From Daldinia sp. FL1419 (taxonomy: Eukaryota > Ascomycota > Sordariomycetes > Xylariales > Hypoxylaceae): a DNA stretch of 64,000 nucleotides. Position 1 is the stretch's first letter; each line of letters starts with the position of its first letter. The stretch lies in assembly GCA_025201765.1 (NCBI GenBank), contig MU623395.1:146317-210316 (forward strand), written 5' to 3'. Of this stretch, positions 47,716 to 58,206 are shown piece by piece. The notes below the pieces were generated by a model, which saw only the letters and a program-made list of their open reading frames with translations, was not told where the DNA came from and did not search any database. The translations under genes were made by a program, and so were the position numbers.

Positions 47716-48828
47716 TAAGTCACTAACTGGGATTGGATAAGGTGGTGAAGCTTTACTAGGGAATAGGGCTTAAAGTGAGCGAGGTGATGCGTGTAGGTAG
47801 TATAAGGAAGAAAATTGACACATACTACATTGTCTGCAATTCTGTATATCCGTATGATCGAAACAACGTTCCCATATATCATGTATCCTTGTCGGGATTC
47901 TGGTATACTTAGGATAGGTAGGTAGGTACTTATCATCTTAAAGCAACAGGGATTCATTTCAATATAATTGGATAAATGGCCAAAGCCAAGTGCCCTATAG
48001 TCACTCCTATCATCAGGTTCCCTAGACCTGTACCGTTTACGATGTGCAATGGCTCTCTAGTGAGGCACTTATCCTAACATCACGATTAGAAGCATATAAA
48101 TGCAAGGAAAGGCAGTTACTTGCCTTATTAGGCCGTTTCCATCTTAATTTACCCCTCTCTGAGTATATAGACATACGGAAGGCCCTGTTTTAGTGGTATC
48201 AAATTATATGCAATTTTGTTGGCTTGGGCTGCGTCAACTCAAAATACCATAGTTTTCATATGCAAAGTCATCTGATGGAAATAAAGTCGGAGGACCTATT
48301 ATAATGTGACAAATAATAGGTAAAATTAAATGGTTAGTGCTTGTCGCAACGTGTGTATGCGACTCGTACAATGAAGGACTACCCATAGGTCGAGAAATAT
48401 GATCAGTCAGAATAGAAAGCTGTCTGCCACGTAGCGTTGCACTTGGCAGACATTAGTACCTGTACCTGGGCATAAATAAACCTGATCAGTACAAACGAAG
48501 GTATTCTTATGCTCACGTAGCACTAGATGCAGTGACCCTCTGCTGTATGTTAGGTGCGTTCCCTTCCTTCGGCTGCCACACGGGGTACTTATGTTAAGTA
48601 CTTCTGAAAGCAGGTAAAAACTTACAGGTAATCATCTGGTGCCGTTACGCGAATAGCCTATCATCAGCGAACCGATCGATCTTAGAGCAGACGCTCTAAC
48701 CGCTGTTCTTATTATACTAATGTTTACCGTTCTACCATCCAACATGACTTTCAATGTTAGCATAGAAATACTAAGATAGTGGCACCTAGATACCTACTTA
48801 CTCAGTTTCCTAATCTTTGCAGGTAAGC
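47716..48828. other. Intergenic stretch with tRNA-like remnant
   Basis: About 1.1 kb. GGATAGGTAGGTAGGTAC at about 47912-47929 is one of the dispersed CCTACC motifs. A tRNA-like piece lies on the minus strand at 48650-48715 (listed separately). No coding frame supported. Confidence 0.5.
48650..48715 (-). repeat. tRNA-like remnant
   Basis: On the minus strand AACAGCGGTTAGAGCGTCTG looks like a tRNA D-arm/anticodon region and GATCGATCGGTTCGCTGATG like a T-arm, in the right order and about the right distance. Stems do not pair well, so a functional tRNA is unlikely. Possibly a decayed tRNA gene or SINE head. Confidence 0.25.
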
Positions 48829-50831
48829 ATGGATAGCTCCTCTAAAACTCTCAACGCAATGATGCAGCGGTTGTCGCTTGATCCCAAGTTGCTGTGCTGC
48901 AACACTTCAGAGGCTGCTATGCCCTGTAAAAATGTTGGATACATGGCATGCAAAGGCTGTCTTTTGGTCTCTGTAAGTCTCCTATCACATTTAGCAAGAA
49001 CTGAGCTGAATGATTATAGTACTGTAGCAAGAATTGCCAAGTAGCACACTGGCCTATTCACCGAAGTGATTGTAGATCTATAAAGACGTGGAAGCCTGCC
49101 TGGATCAAGGAACATCGAGCGCCGGCGTTCATGAACGACTCTGGATCCCATGGAGAATCCTACGGAGCAAAAAAATACCTCTGGGGAAACGTCCCGGCAA
49201 TTGACGTGATTCAACTGGAGAAGAATGAAGGGAATAATTTCCGGGAGCCCTTAAACCTTTTGTTTGCAGGTACGAATTCACCACGTTTTGCATATCAAGT
49301 GCTGTTACTAAAAGCTTTAGCGTCGGGAGATATGCGGAATACTATCCTTTCTGTTGTTAACTTACCCGAATACTACACCGGGCGGCTCGACATAGTGCTC
49401 AATGATAAAGAAATGGATATTGTTGCTCGAAATGTTGTATTTCTTCTGGTCTTTCTTGTTGAAGATGACCCGATCATCGCTGCGGAGCACGTTCTCCATA
49501 TTTGGTATTCTACACTCATCACAGAATCCTGCTACAACCTCCTACAAAGCAAGCTTCGACCGATGGTGGAGGATGTATGTAACAAGATTGGACATAGGAT
49601 TGGGTCTTCTCTTCTAGCAAAGACATGGTCATTTGGTAGTACTTCCGTACGACTGGTACTCTCTCGGGATGAATGGTTTTCTCTTCGGTCATATTTTGAC
49701 GTTCCTCGGGGTCTGACTAAAGACGCTGCCCAGCGTGTTCGACAGGGAGTCATGTTGGCCCCTGAGAGGGTCGACTACGTTGATCGATCCCTGTGCTTAA
49801 AGAGTCCATCCGAGAGGTTGGGAATGTTCAAGTTCCGTTCTGATGGCATGTTGCTCCCATTCGGTCACACACGTGCGGTATTTACAATTCCGAATCCGTG
49901 AGTATTCTATTCATTTATTCTACCTTACAGGTATCTTTCTAACACCCCCTTTTTTTAAAGGACGGTTTTTAACTCTATTGATGAATGGCCGATGATGGAT
50001 TCGTCCGATCCTACATCGGGTTGGTCTCTGGAGTCATTCCTCAAACTCGACATTGGTCCGGCGAGGCATGATATATATGGAAAGCTCCATCATTACTTGA
50101 GACAGCTATTTGCAAGCTTCCACTACCGGTTGAGATCTTTACCAGTGGTATTCGAATTCCTACGAGTCGATGCAAGATCGTTACATAAACATACAGAGAC
50201 AAAGTTTGATAGGATTGATGTAGGTGCAACTCCTAGTTCTAGTGCCTCTAGGGGCTAACCTTTTATCCAGGTGAGCAATATCACAGATGGATACTATCTC
50301 GGTATTCATGACACCTTAGAAAAAATTGGCCCGCTACTACAGCCCACGGTTATTAATAGGCATGCAACTCTTATTGCACTATTCTTGAACGCTGTCCCCG
50401 AAATGGCAGCTTACATGGAAAGCGGCATCATCCCAGTCCAAGCCAAGCACAAGGAGAAATTAGAAAAGATCATGCGATATATGCCTGAACTCATGCTTCC
50501 CGACCCCGCTAATATGATTAAGATAATGATGGCGATGAGTTTAGTTCAAGATATGGATGGCCATTTTGGTTTGTATGTAATCAAATATTATCCCAGCCCT
50601 GCCTTACATCAAACGGCTCACCTTATACATTACAGGTATATGTCAGTACATAACTGCGAGGACACCGCCCTTAGAGTTGGCCTCCAGATCAAGGCCGTGC
50701 ACACGATTATTGAACCATGGCCGATGCGTATCGATCCGGAGCCTACTGACCAAGCGAAGGAATATTTTGCTCTCCTACTCTCTTCAAGTCATACCGGCCA
50801 GGAACGCTATGTTGAGTGGAGCCGTAGGTAA
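48829..50831 (+). CDS. MYND zinc-finger protein with DUF4470 domain
   Basis: Six exons: 48829-48972, 49020-49269, 49315-49897, 49961-50219, 50271-50572, 50636-50831; 577 residues. The MYND finger covers about 23-66: Cys33, Cys41, Cys44, Cys50, Cys54, His62, Cys66 (YCSKNCQVAHWPIHRSDC), joined across the first intron. DUF4470 follows: KKYLWGNVPAIDVIQLEKNE, LNLLFA, ASGDMRNTILSV, and VLNDKEMDIVARNVVFLLVF, with DGMLLPFGHTRAVFTIPNP later. Such proteins are frequent in filamentous ascomycetes; the finger suggests protein-protein contacts, and the role is unknown. Introns 49270-49314 (45 nt) and 50573-50635 (63 nt) are multiples of three without stops, so retention would give in-frame isoforms; I treat them as introns because family conservation is continuous across them. 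Confidence 0.85.
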
Positions 50832-51193
50832 ACAGGGAGGACTTTGAAAAACACAGCGTAGGTTGCGGGGAATCCAATTCGCGTATAAGTATATTTATCC
50901 ATCAACCCCATTCTCATTACAATTTAGTGTTGAACCTGGACGTAGAACTTATGTATCTCCGATAATAGATCCACAATCAGGGATATATTGTATTAATAAT
51001 GGGGCCTCTTCCGACGAATCCGGACCGGAACCCCACATTAGTAAGACCCGAAGAGTTTCGGAGCCGCCTGTTTAGTTCTTGTAAACTGAGATATCAACCC
51101 TCTTTCTCTCCATATAAAGAGCATAGCACTAGGACTAGGACCAATCTAAACATAAGCTCTACGATTTTTATATTGACTACCTATTCGAACATT
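50832..51193. other. Short intergenic region
   Basis: About 360 bp. GAATCCGGACCGGAACCCCA near 51017 and ACCCGAAGAGTTTCGGAGCC near 51043 look like pieces of a repeat, but no second copy is in the window. Confidence 0.4.
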
Positions 51194-51655
51194 ATGGCCC
51201 TGACTATCGGACACATATTCACCATGTGGGAGTATATCCATTCGGACATTGGTAATACTGGTCCAAAATCATCCGGCGCCACTCGATCGGTCGCTAATGT
51301 CACCGGTGGCTTTATTACATTTAACAACTCCTGTCCAAGTAAGACGCAGTTTATGAGATAAGTTACTTGTATTATCAAGTCTATCATAGAGAATATATGG
51401 GCATATCTACGATATAGTATATAGGTAAGTCACGGATGTGGGGCCTATATCATCCCTGTATACCAGCCACACACATTCCAACAACTCCGATATTAAAGCT
51501 CAAATTGTTCAACTTGGAGGAGATTGGCCCTTGGTCGATTTCGACTCTAACTGCATCTTTATTGATGCACGAGCTTTTGCGAAAACAGATGAAGGGGAGA
51601 TTAGCTACTGGGGTACTGAATGCAAAGCTTACAAATTTCCGGGACACTACGTGGT
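51194..51655 (+). pseudogene. DUF3237 gene truncated at an LTR
   Basis: ATG 51194 opens LTIGHIFTMWEYIHSDIGNT then ATRSVANVTGGFITF, the start of a DUF3237 beta-barrel. A donor GTAAGA at 51339 fits with an acceptor at about 51429, after which IKAQIVQLGGDWPLVDFDSN, IFIDARAFAKTDEGEISYWG continue the family pattern (GGDW, LDAR, T-D-D/E-G). The frame meets the LTR terminus TGTCACGGGG at 51656 after GHYVVV, and the rest of the domain is found neither inside nor beyond the LTR. DUF3237 proteins are small and of unknown function. The exact intron is uncertain. The product, if made, would end with ~17 residues encoded by the LTR (TGRTKKQGNNFVVPR). Confidence 0.6.
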
Positions 51656-51789
51656 TGTCACGGGGCGGACCAAGAAGCAAGGAAACAACTTCGTTGTTCC
51701 GCGATGAACCTATCTACAACTATGGCTAAGGGCAGCTACAATAGAACAAGTCCTTTGTTATATATGTAGCACAGGCTAGAACCCTGACA
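51656..51789 (+). mobile_element. Solo LTR, 134 bp, no target duplication
   Basis: Begins TGTCACGGGGCGGACC and ends GGCTAGAACCCTGACA, i.e. TG...CA with short inverted ends TGTCA/TGACA, and matches 58430-58564 over its length in opposite orientation. These termini resemble fungal Ty1/copia LTRs (recollection). The flanking five bases, GTGGT and ATTCT, differ, so it is not a simple insertion plus LTR-LTR recombination. No internal retrotransposon sequence is nearby. Confidence 0.8.
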
Positions 51790-51821
51790 ATTCTCAATAT
51801 CCTCTAACAGTAAACTCGTAA

Positions 51822-52821
51822 TTAGTAGATTCCGGCATGTAGATCACGCCCTCGGGATAGACTGGCCGCCTCAACATCCGTTATGAGGCTTGAAGCATTG
51901 CTAATGATTTGCGATAGTCTCATGGTATCCTCTAGGTTCACTTTTTCCGATCGTGTATACCAGCCTAACTCAGTGGGTAATCGTTCATTTTCTACACAAA
52001 GTGTTAAAATAATGATCAATTCGTACCAATGGAGGTAGGCTTACCAAAGAAGTATTCAACTAAAGTTCGATTGACAGTCGCCGCCTGTAAATCGCCGAAA
52101 GCTATGATCGGCGCAGAGACTTCTCCTAAACTGAAGTATTCAATACTGGACGTGAATGTATAATTGGGGTTGAACGCTTTGGAGTTTAGTTGTCGGGCAA
52201 CTTTGCCGTTGGCTAGCATGTTGGCGTCGAGGATTTCGCCAGTCCAGTAGACCTTGGTCTCATTAAAAATCGATTCGTTAAATATATGGTTGTTGCCGAA
52301 AAACGCATCTGGGCGGCTACCGGATAGAAGTTAGCAGAATACTTTCCAATTCGGATAATGATTTTACCTCAAACTACCATCATGTTCCAAAACTCCATGT
52401 ACATTCAGCTGTTCCCTAGCCACCGTAGTTGTCAATAGATATTGTTCACAGAAAGATGATGTGAGGTGCCATCCTTACAGGGTAAAGAACGTCGCGTTAG
52501 GATCCGGGTTGGCCACAATAGCCATTTGGAACATGAGTGCACCAAGAGATTCGTTGAAGTTCAGAGCCGACGCCATAGCATTAATGACCTTGTCCTTGGT
52601 GATATTTCTACCATCATGAGGCAAGAAATTATGATTGCTTAGGGTATTGAGCATTGGGCATGGCCCACGAACTATCGATAGTCAGCAATCGAGAAGTTTC
52701 AGTTTTTAAATTCTGCCGTACAATCATTTGGCCCAGGAGCTTGCCATGGATGGCCTTCTGGAAGTTCAATAGCAGTAGCTAGCGCTACACCGAGGGCAAC
52801 CGAAAGAGAAATGGGCTTCAT
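51822..52821 (-). CDS. Heme-thiolate peroxidase, chloroperoxidase type (Peroxidase_2)
   Basis: Five exons on the minus strand: 52722-52821, 52479-52671, 52368-52415, 52045-52316, 51822-51991; introns of 50, 63, 51 and 53 bp; 260 residues. Signal peptide about 1-18, then HPWQAPGPNDFRGPCPMLNT with the proximal heme ligand Cys38 in PCP. The acid-base site is EHD at 108-110 (HGVLEHDGSLSRPDAFFGNN), the chloroperoxidase form, not the EGD-R form of unspecific peroxygenases. The C-terminus has FFENERLPTELGW, usual for the family. These secreted enzymes use H2O2 to oxygenate, halogenate or peroxidise organic substrates. At 260 residues it belongs to the short group. The third exon is only 48 bp yet carries the EHD site. 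Substrate unknown. Confidence 0.9.
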
Positions 52822-54083
52822 GATTCCGAGAAATGGTCAGTAAAGAATAATGTTATAAAGCTTATGGGGTTTGATGAGAATAGCTATGATAATAGAGCTT
52901 ATTCAGTAGGCAAGGAGAGTAAAGCATTCGAACGAATATATGGGATATATATACCTACCTAGGTATATGGACCTCCGTCTTAGAAACCCCCTTTACTACT
53001 GACTACCTATTCTAGAGCATACGTAATCCTTTCAAACGAATCGTCAACCACACCTACGTAGACGTCAAATCACCCTAATGATGATCATCACGAAGTTTCA
53101 GATGTTGCATAACAATTTAAGGTACTCTGCAGAATTAAGTAGGAAAGAACCAATCAAGCATTAGATATTGTAAAGCTTCGCGATATTACGATTCTTTACG
53201 AGTGATATGCGAAGTACGAGGTTTATACGAATTCGCTCTTCTTCGTATAACCCTGCTACCTTGCTAGCTAAGCCTCAAAATGGCACGCGGGGAGATCTAA
53301 CCATTCGATTTGAGAGTCTTCACCCCTGCAATACAACGCCGCGTGCTAAATGTTGGGCGCAAACGCAATCAGAATATGCCAGGTACATGTATAACAAAAC
53401 GTCTAATTAAGCCTTTGCACCTTTGCACTTTTACTCCTTTACACAAGAGGGTTTACAGGTACCTTTTTGGCCTCAGGAGGCGGTATACAAGTTCAAGCTA
53501 AATTTACAGAATTAGTTCAATGCGGTTGAACGCTATGCCGATAGAAAGGGGCATTGATCATGTACTACCTGGTGAATAATAATCTTCATGGTTGGATGAT
53601 TATTTCTTAATTTTTTATGGGGGTTTAATAGTCCCAAGGCATATATTAGCATCAATTGATAGAAACTCCGGATCATAATCATCGTTTTGGCTGATAAAAT
53701 GGAAATCTTTAGCGATCAGGGGAACGCTCCAATATGTGATAAGGTCGTTGAGGTTCCCTCGTAATTATAATAATTACCAGTTATTATAGCATGTATTATC
53801 CAATCCCCCATCGCCATGAACAAGTCGGGGCTGAAGTAGTAGAAATAAATAACCGAGCTAAGCGGAACAAATCGTACTGTTACCTATCCCCCTGTAGAAA
53901 TCCCATCCACAGAAGAATCCTGGTGGGAGGGGGAGGGGTTACAAACAATTGAACTAATATCTGGCAAACTCCATCTGATCCATCATATATCGACAAATAT
54001 AATAGTAAATACGCGCTTCATAGCCGCATAGGCGTAAAAACCTTACTTATTTAATAATACAAGTTAGATAGGTATATACCGTC
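52822..54083. other. Divergent intergenic stretch
   Basis: About 1.26 kb between the peroxidase (-) and dioxygenase (+) starts. Contains ATACCTACCTAGGTAT at about 52950-52965, TATATATA-like sequence just upstream of the peroxidase, and AT-rich DNA. Two 60-residue frames near 53207-53501 are not supported. Confidence 0.5.
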
Positions 54084-55154
54084 ATGGTTCGGCGCGTCCG
54101 GCGTGGGGCCGATTTAAAGGCGTTCGTCGATGCCATAGAGAAGGATGGCTGCGTCATCGTCGAAGGCTTTACCACCCTTGAGGCGCTGGCTGATGCGCAG
54201 GAAGAAGTACAGCCTTACCTTGACGCTTCCGTCGCAACGAGTGGGAGCACGGTTGGAGCGCTGAACGGAGGCACCGCAACATGTACACGCTTAATTGGCA
54301 GAAGCAAGACTGCTCGTGAGAAATTCTTCTCCGATCCTCTATATCAGGTAATAACTATAAGAGTATCCTTGTTTACGTACTCGAAAATGGAGTATATGTT
54401 TCATGAAAGCTGATGCTCGACTTAATCATCGCCCGGTCAATTATGGATGGATTCTTGAGCGTTATTTAGACTAATTGATATCTAAATCAGGAACTTGCAG
54501 AGCACTTTATCGGCATTGAGTCGATAGCTTGGTACGGGGATGAGCCGGAGGTTAACAAGTCTCATCCTCTCCTCTCGATTGCCATTACGATGGACTCTCG
54601 GCCTGGGTGTAAGGCCCAACGCCTGCATCGGGATGACAAGAATCACCACGCGAAACACTCGAACGTCGATAAGTATCACCAAGGCCGAGACATGCTCCTA
54701 GGTTTATTCGTACCAGCCTGCGACACGTTCAAGGAGAATGGCGCTACAAGAGTTGTACCTGGGTCACACCTATGGGGTGACGAAAGACCCGATTTTGGCC
54801 CCAGGGGTGATATAGGCGTAGTCGACGCCGAGTTAAAGAAAACAGAGGCCTTCATCATGCTTGGCAGTCTTTACCATGGCGCCGGACAATATTCCCTACC
54901 ATCTGGGAGCCGCACGGTGCATATCTTCTTCATGTGTAGCGGTGTACACCGCCAGGAGGTACCTAAATATGCTTCTGTCTGTTATCTCACGAGAAATTGC
55001 TAATTATATGGGATAGGAGATACCTTTTCTTAGCTACCCGATCGAAGACGTGAAATCCTGGTCTATATTAGTACGCGATCGGCTGGGCTGGAAGCAATCG
55101 GAGCCAAACCTTGGCTGGGTCGATTTGAGGTCTCCTGAATACTTATTGGCTTGA
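54084..55154 (+). CDS. Fe(II)/2-oxoglutarate dioxygenase, PhyH family
   Basis: Three exons: 54084-54347, 54491-54958, 55017-55154; 289 residues. The double-stranded beta-helix core has the HxD pair His134/Asp136 in QRLHRDD, distal His217 in LGSLYHGAG, and Arg229 (SRTV) for 2-oxoglutarate; TRVVPGSHLWG lies between. N-terminal helices (DAIEKDGCVIVEGF) are usual for phytanoyl-CoA dioxygenase-like proteins. Fungal members often act in secondary metabolism (hydroxylation, ring rearrangement, endoperoxide formation), but no core biosynthetic enzyme is nearby, so the role is open. The first intron (143 bp) is longer than others in the window. Cytosolic by absence of targeting signals. Confidence 0.9.
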
Positions 55155-55497
55155 TAAAAGCGCTCAACGCTCAACAGTACCGAGAAAAAATTTTAAAAAA
55201 TTTTTTTTTTTAAACCTAAGAAAAAAAAAAAAAAAAAAAAAAAAAAAGATAAAGAAAAACATCCATTTAGAGCTGGGGTCTTCAGTTGAGTCAAAGATGA
55301 AAGAAAATATAAGGCGGATAACAGAGACAACGCAAGCAAGTCCATCCGTATTTAATGTGAAAATTGGAAGTATCTTTCGCTATTGAGAAATGTAAAGGTA
55401 TCGCACTTCTGGGAACGGAGAAATGAATATAATAATGTCAGTGACTATATTGATTATTCCAGTGGCAAGTACGAAAGACAGATAGTTTACCTACTTA
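55155..55497. repeat. Homopolymer-rich spacer before the TIR element
   Basis: Directly behind the dioxygenase stop: an A/T palindrome (AAAAAATTTTAAAAAATTTT) at 55185-55204, a T run to 55211, then CCTAAG followed by 27 A at 55221-55247. A similar CTAAG plus poly-A and AAATTTTAAAAATTTTT stretch occurs at 59968-60025. No gene. Confidence 0.6.
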
Positions 55498-55686
55498 CCA
55501 TAGCGGCAAGGGGGGTATTGTTAGAACGATTATATTTTCCATAACCATTTTATATAAAAAAGACAAAGGATAACAGAGAACGGTTTTATTAGCTTATAAC
55601 GATTTTATTAGCTTATAACGGTTTTGATTAGTAGGATGGTTTTGAATAGTAGGATGGTTTTGAAAATTTGAAAATTTAAAAATTTA

Positions 55687-55800
55687 TTTGCCTGGTTGGT
55701 ATTCGAACCTAGGCTTTTTCGTACACATATCATATGATTCAGATTTTAGGTTAGGAATTTTTAAGGTTTTACGATTTTACAATTGAGCTATTATGATATT
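55687..55800 (-). repeat. tRNA-like (A-box/B-box) sequence inside the TIR element
   Basis: On the minus strand TAGCTCAATTGTAAAATCG resembles an A box (TAGCTCAGTTGG) and CCTAGGTTCGAATACCAACC a B box (GGTTCGAATCC), about 70 bp apart. Composition is AT-shifted. It could be a SINE head or mutated tRNA gene captured by the element. Confidence 0.35.
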
Positions 55801-55920
55801 ACTACAAATTTACAATTTACGAAATTACTAATCTCCAATTGTTTTTTTATTATTATATACCAAAACAAAAAACAAAATATTAAAGATTTTAAATAAATTG
55901 ATCAAATTAAAGATCTTAAA

Positions 55921-56329
55921 GATATTGAACAAGAGCTCTAATAGCTCCTGCAGGATATGCCCTATACTTCAATTAACCCATAGCAAACCAGAGGCTGTAT
56001 GAGCTCGAGGATATAAGGTATCTATATCCTAAGGAGTATAATAGAACGATCGGGTAGAAAAGCTGCTGTAAGTGACTGCTTGGCAATGGTAGCGCGTACA
56101 GTGAGATTATAAGCCCAAAAGTGTATATTATTCATATGAAACTCTATAGAAACGATCTCTAAAGAACTATGTATAACTTGAGCTGATCAGGTAAGAAAAC
56201 AACTCCTGAGGGCCTATTTATATCCAAAAGAACGTATGTAAACCTTAGAAGGGGTAGCCAACAAGGTCCTTCAGGGAAGCTCCTATTACCTAATCACACT
56301 ACCCTGGTTCAATATTGATATTGCAGACC
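55921..56329 (+). repeat. Internal ~400-bp repeat, copy 1
   Basis: Starts GATATTGAACAAGAGCTCTA and ends ACCCTGGTTCAATATTGATA. Shares TGCAGGATATGCCCT, AATAGAACGATC, GACTGCTTGGCAATGGTAGC, GAGGGCCTATTTATATCC and TCACACTACCCTGGTTCAAT with the other copies. Confidence 0.85.
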
Positions 56330-56335
56330 TTGAAG

Positions 56336-56760
56336 ATATTGAACAGGAGCTCTAATAGCTTTTGCAGGATATGCCCTACACTTTAGCTATTCCATAATAA
56401 ATTAGAGGTTTAAATGAAATAGAGGGTGTAAAGTAACTATATCTTAAAGAAGGTATTAAAACGATCAAATAGAACAATTAATAGAGGTAATTGCTTATTA
56501 ATGGTAGCGTGCTCCTATGAGGTTATATTCAACAGGAGGACAAAAACCATATATATTCGTACGAAGCTCTATGAAAGTAATGTTTAACTTTATCCTGAAG
56601 AACATGATCTGATCAGACAAGAAAACAATTCCTGAGGGCCTATTTATGTTCTAAAAAGCCTGTGGAGACCTTAGAAGGGTTGGTTTTATGGAGGCTAATA
56701 GGGTCTTTTATTAGGGTAGCTTTAGTTACATAATCACACTACGCTAGTTCAATATTGAAG
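56336..56760 (+). repeat. Internal ~400-bp repeat, copy 2 (most diverged)
   Basis: Starts GATATTGAACAGGAGCTCTA; same order of blocks as copy 1, but with more A/T substitutions (for example AATTGCTTATTAATGGTAGC). Confidence 0.85.
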
Positions 56761-56957
56761 ACTTTGAATAAATTGATCAGATTGAAGATCTTGAAGAGCT
56801 TGAACAATTGATCAGATTGATTGAATTGAAGAGCTTGAAGAACTTGATCAAATTAAACAATTGATCAAATTGAAGATATTGAAGGGCTTGAAAAGCTTGA
56901 AGAAATTAAAGAACTTAAAGATATTAATATTAAAAACCTTGAACAAATTGATTAAAT

Positions 56958-57365
56958 TGAACAGGAGCTCTAATAGCTCCTGCAGGATATGCCCTGCACT
57001 TCAACTAACCCATAATAGCCAACTCGAAGATGTAGGGTGACTATATCCTAAAGAATGTAATAGAACGATCAGATAGAAAAACTGCTATATGTGACTGCTT
57101 GCCAATGATAGCGCGTACGATGAGGTTATAAGCCAAAAAAATGTATATTATTCGTATAAAACTCTATAAAAACAATCTCTGATGAACTATATAGAACTTA
57201 AATTGATCAGGCAAGAAAACAACTCTTAAAGGCCTATTTATATCTAAAAGAATGTGTATAAACCTTAAAGGGGTAGCTAACAAAGTCCTTCGAAATAGCT
57301 CCTATTACGTATTCCTATTGTGTACTCCTACCACGTACTTACACTATACCGGTTCAATATTGAAG
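56958..57365 (+). repeat. Internal ~400-bp repeat, copy 3
   Basis: Starts AACAGGAGCTCTAATAGCTC and ends ACCGGTTCAATATTGAAG. Close to copy 1, with an extra CCTATTGTGTACTCCTACCA insertion near its end. Confidence 0.85.
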
Positions 57366-57775
57366 AGATTGAACTGGGGTAGTGCGATTATGTAATAGAT
57401 CCTACCTTGTAAAGACCTTATTAGCCTCCTTAGAGCCAGACCCTCTAGGTCTCCACAGGTCTTTTGAACAGAAATAAGCCCTCGAGAGTTGTCTTTCTTA
57501 TCTGATCAGCTCAAGCTCAACATAGTCCTTTAAGAGTCCCTTCTATAAAGCCTTCATACGAATATATACATTCTTTGCCCTCTTATAGAATATAACCTCA
57601 TTGTACGCGCTACCATTGGCAAGCAGTCACTTCTACTAGTTCTCCTATCCGATCATCTCAATACATTCCTCAGGATATAATCACCTTATATCCTCGAGCT
57701 CATACAACTTCTGGTTGTTATGGGTTAGTTGAAGTGTAGGGCATATCCTGCAGGAGCTATTAGAGCTCCTATTCG
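57362..57775 (-). repeat. Internal ~400-bp repeat, copy 4 (inverted, best preserved)
   Basis: Reverse complement of the same unit: GGGCATATCCTGCAGGAGCT near 57741 and GCGCTACCATTGGCAAGCAG near 57607. It keeps more C/G than the direct copies. Together with copy 3 it forms a head-to-head palindrome. A partial fifth copy (GAGGGCCTATTTATATCC) lies at about 57789-57845. Confidence 0.85.
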
Positions 57776-58206
57776 CTATGCTTGAGAATTTAATCTGATC
57801 AGACAAGAATCAACTCTTGAGGGCCTATTTATATCCAGAAAAAGCTTGAAGAGCTTGAACAAATTGATCAAATTAAACAATTAATTAAATTAATTAAATT
57901 GAAGAGCTTCAAGAACTTGAAAATCTCTAAATAATTTTCGTTATATAAGGGTAACTTTCGTTATATAAGGGTAATTTTCGTTAAAATCAATCAAAATCGT
58001 TATATCATCTATCACCGTTTTACCACGTAAAATGGTTTTAAAAAAATACAACAGAAATTTAAGTGGGACCCTTACACTAAGACTAGCTTTCTCCACTTTT
58101 ACTCAATTTCAACCAATCAGAAGCCTAGGATGCCCAAAACCATTCTGTCAAACATAACGGTTTTGAAAATATAACGGTTTTAACAATACCCCCCTTGCCG
58201 CTATGG

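Larger units (their letters stand above)
55498..58206. mobile_element. 2.7-kb TIR element, TA duplication, non-coding
   Basis: Left end CCATAGCGGCAAGGGGGG at 55498 and right end (reverse complement) at 58206 match for 26 bases, then with a few mismatches to about 41. TA flanks both ends (55496-55497 and 58207-58208), as in Tc1/mariner-type insertions. Inside, AACGGTTTT motifs repeat near each end. There is no open frame of 60 codons, so the element is non-autonomous or a decayed copy. Its centre consists of three direct and one inverted diverged ~400-bp repeats and purine-rich GAAGAGCTTGAACAA-type tandem sequence (56755-56960, 57840-57920). The superfamily call rests only on the TA duplication. 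Confidence 0.8.

Noticed and set aside
51438..51707. 89-aa gene reading into the LTR
   Set aside because: The first part is the second exon of the truncated DUF3237 gene; the last residues are LTR sequence.
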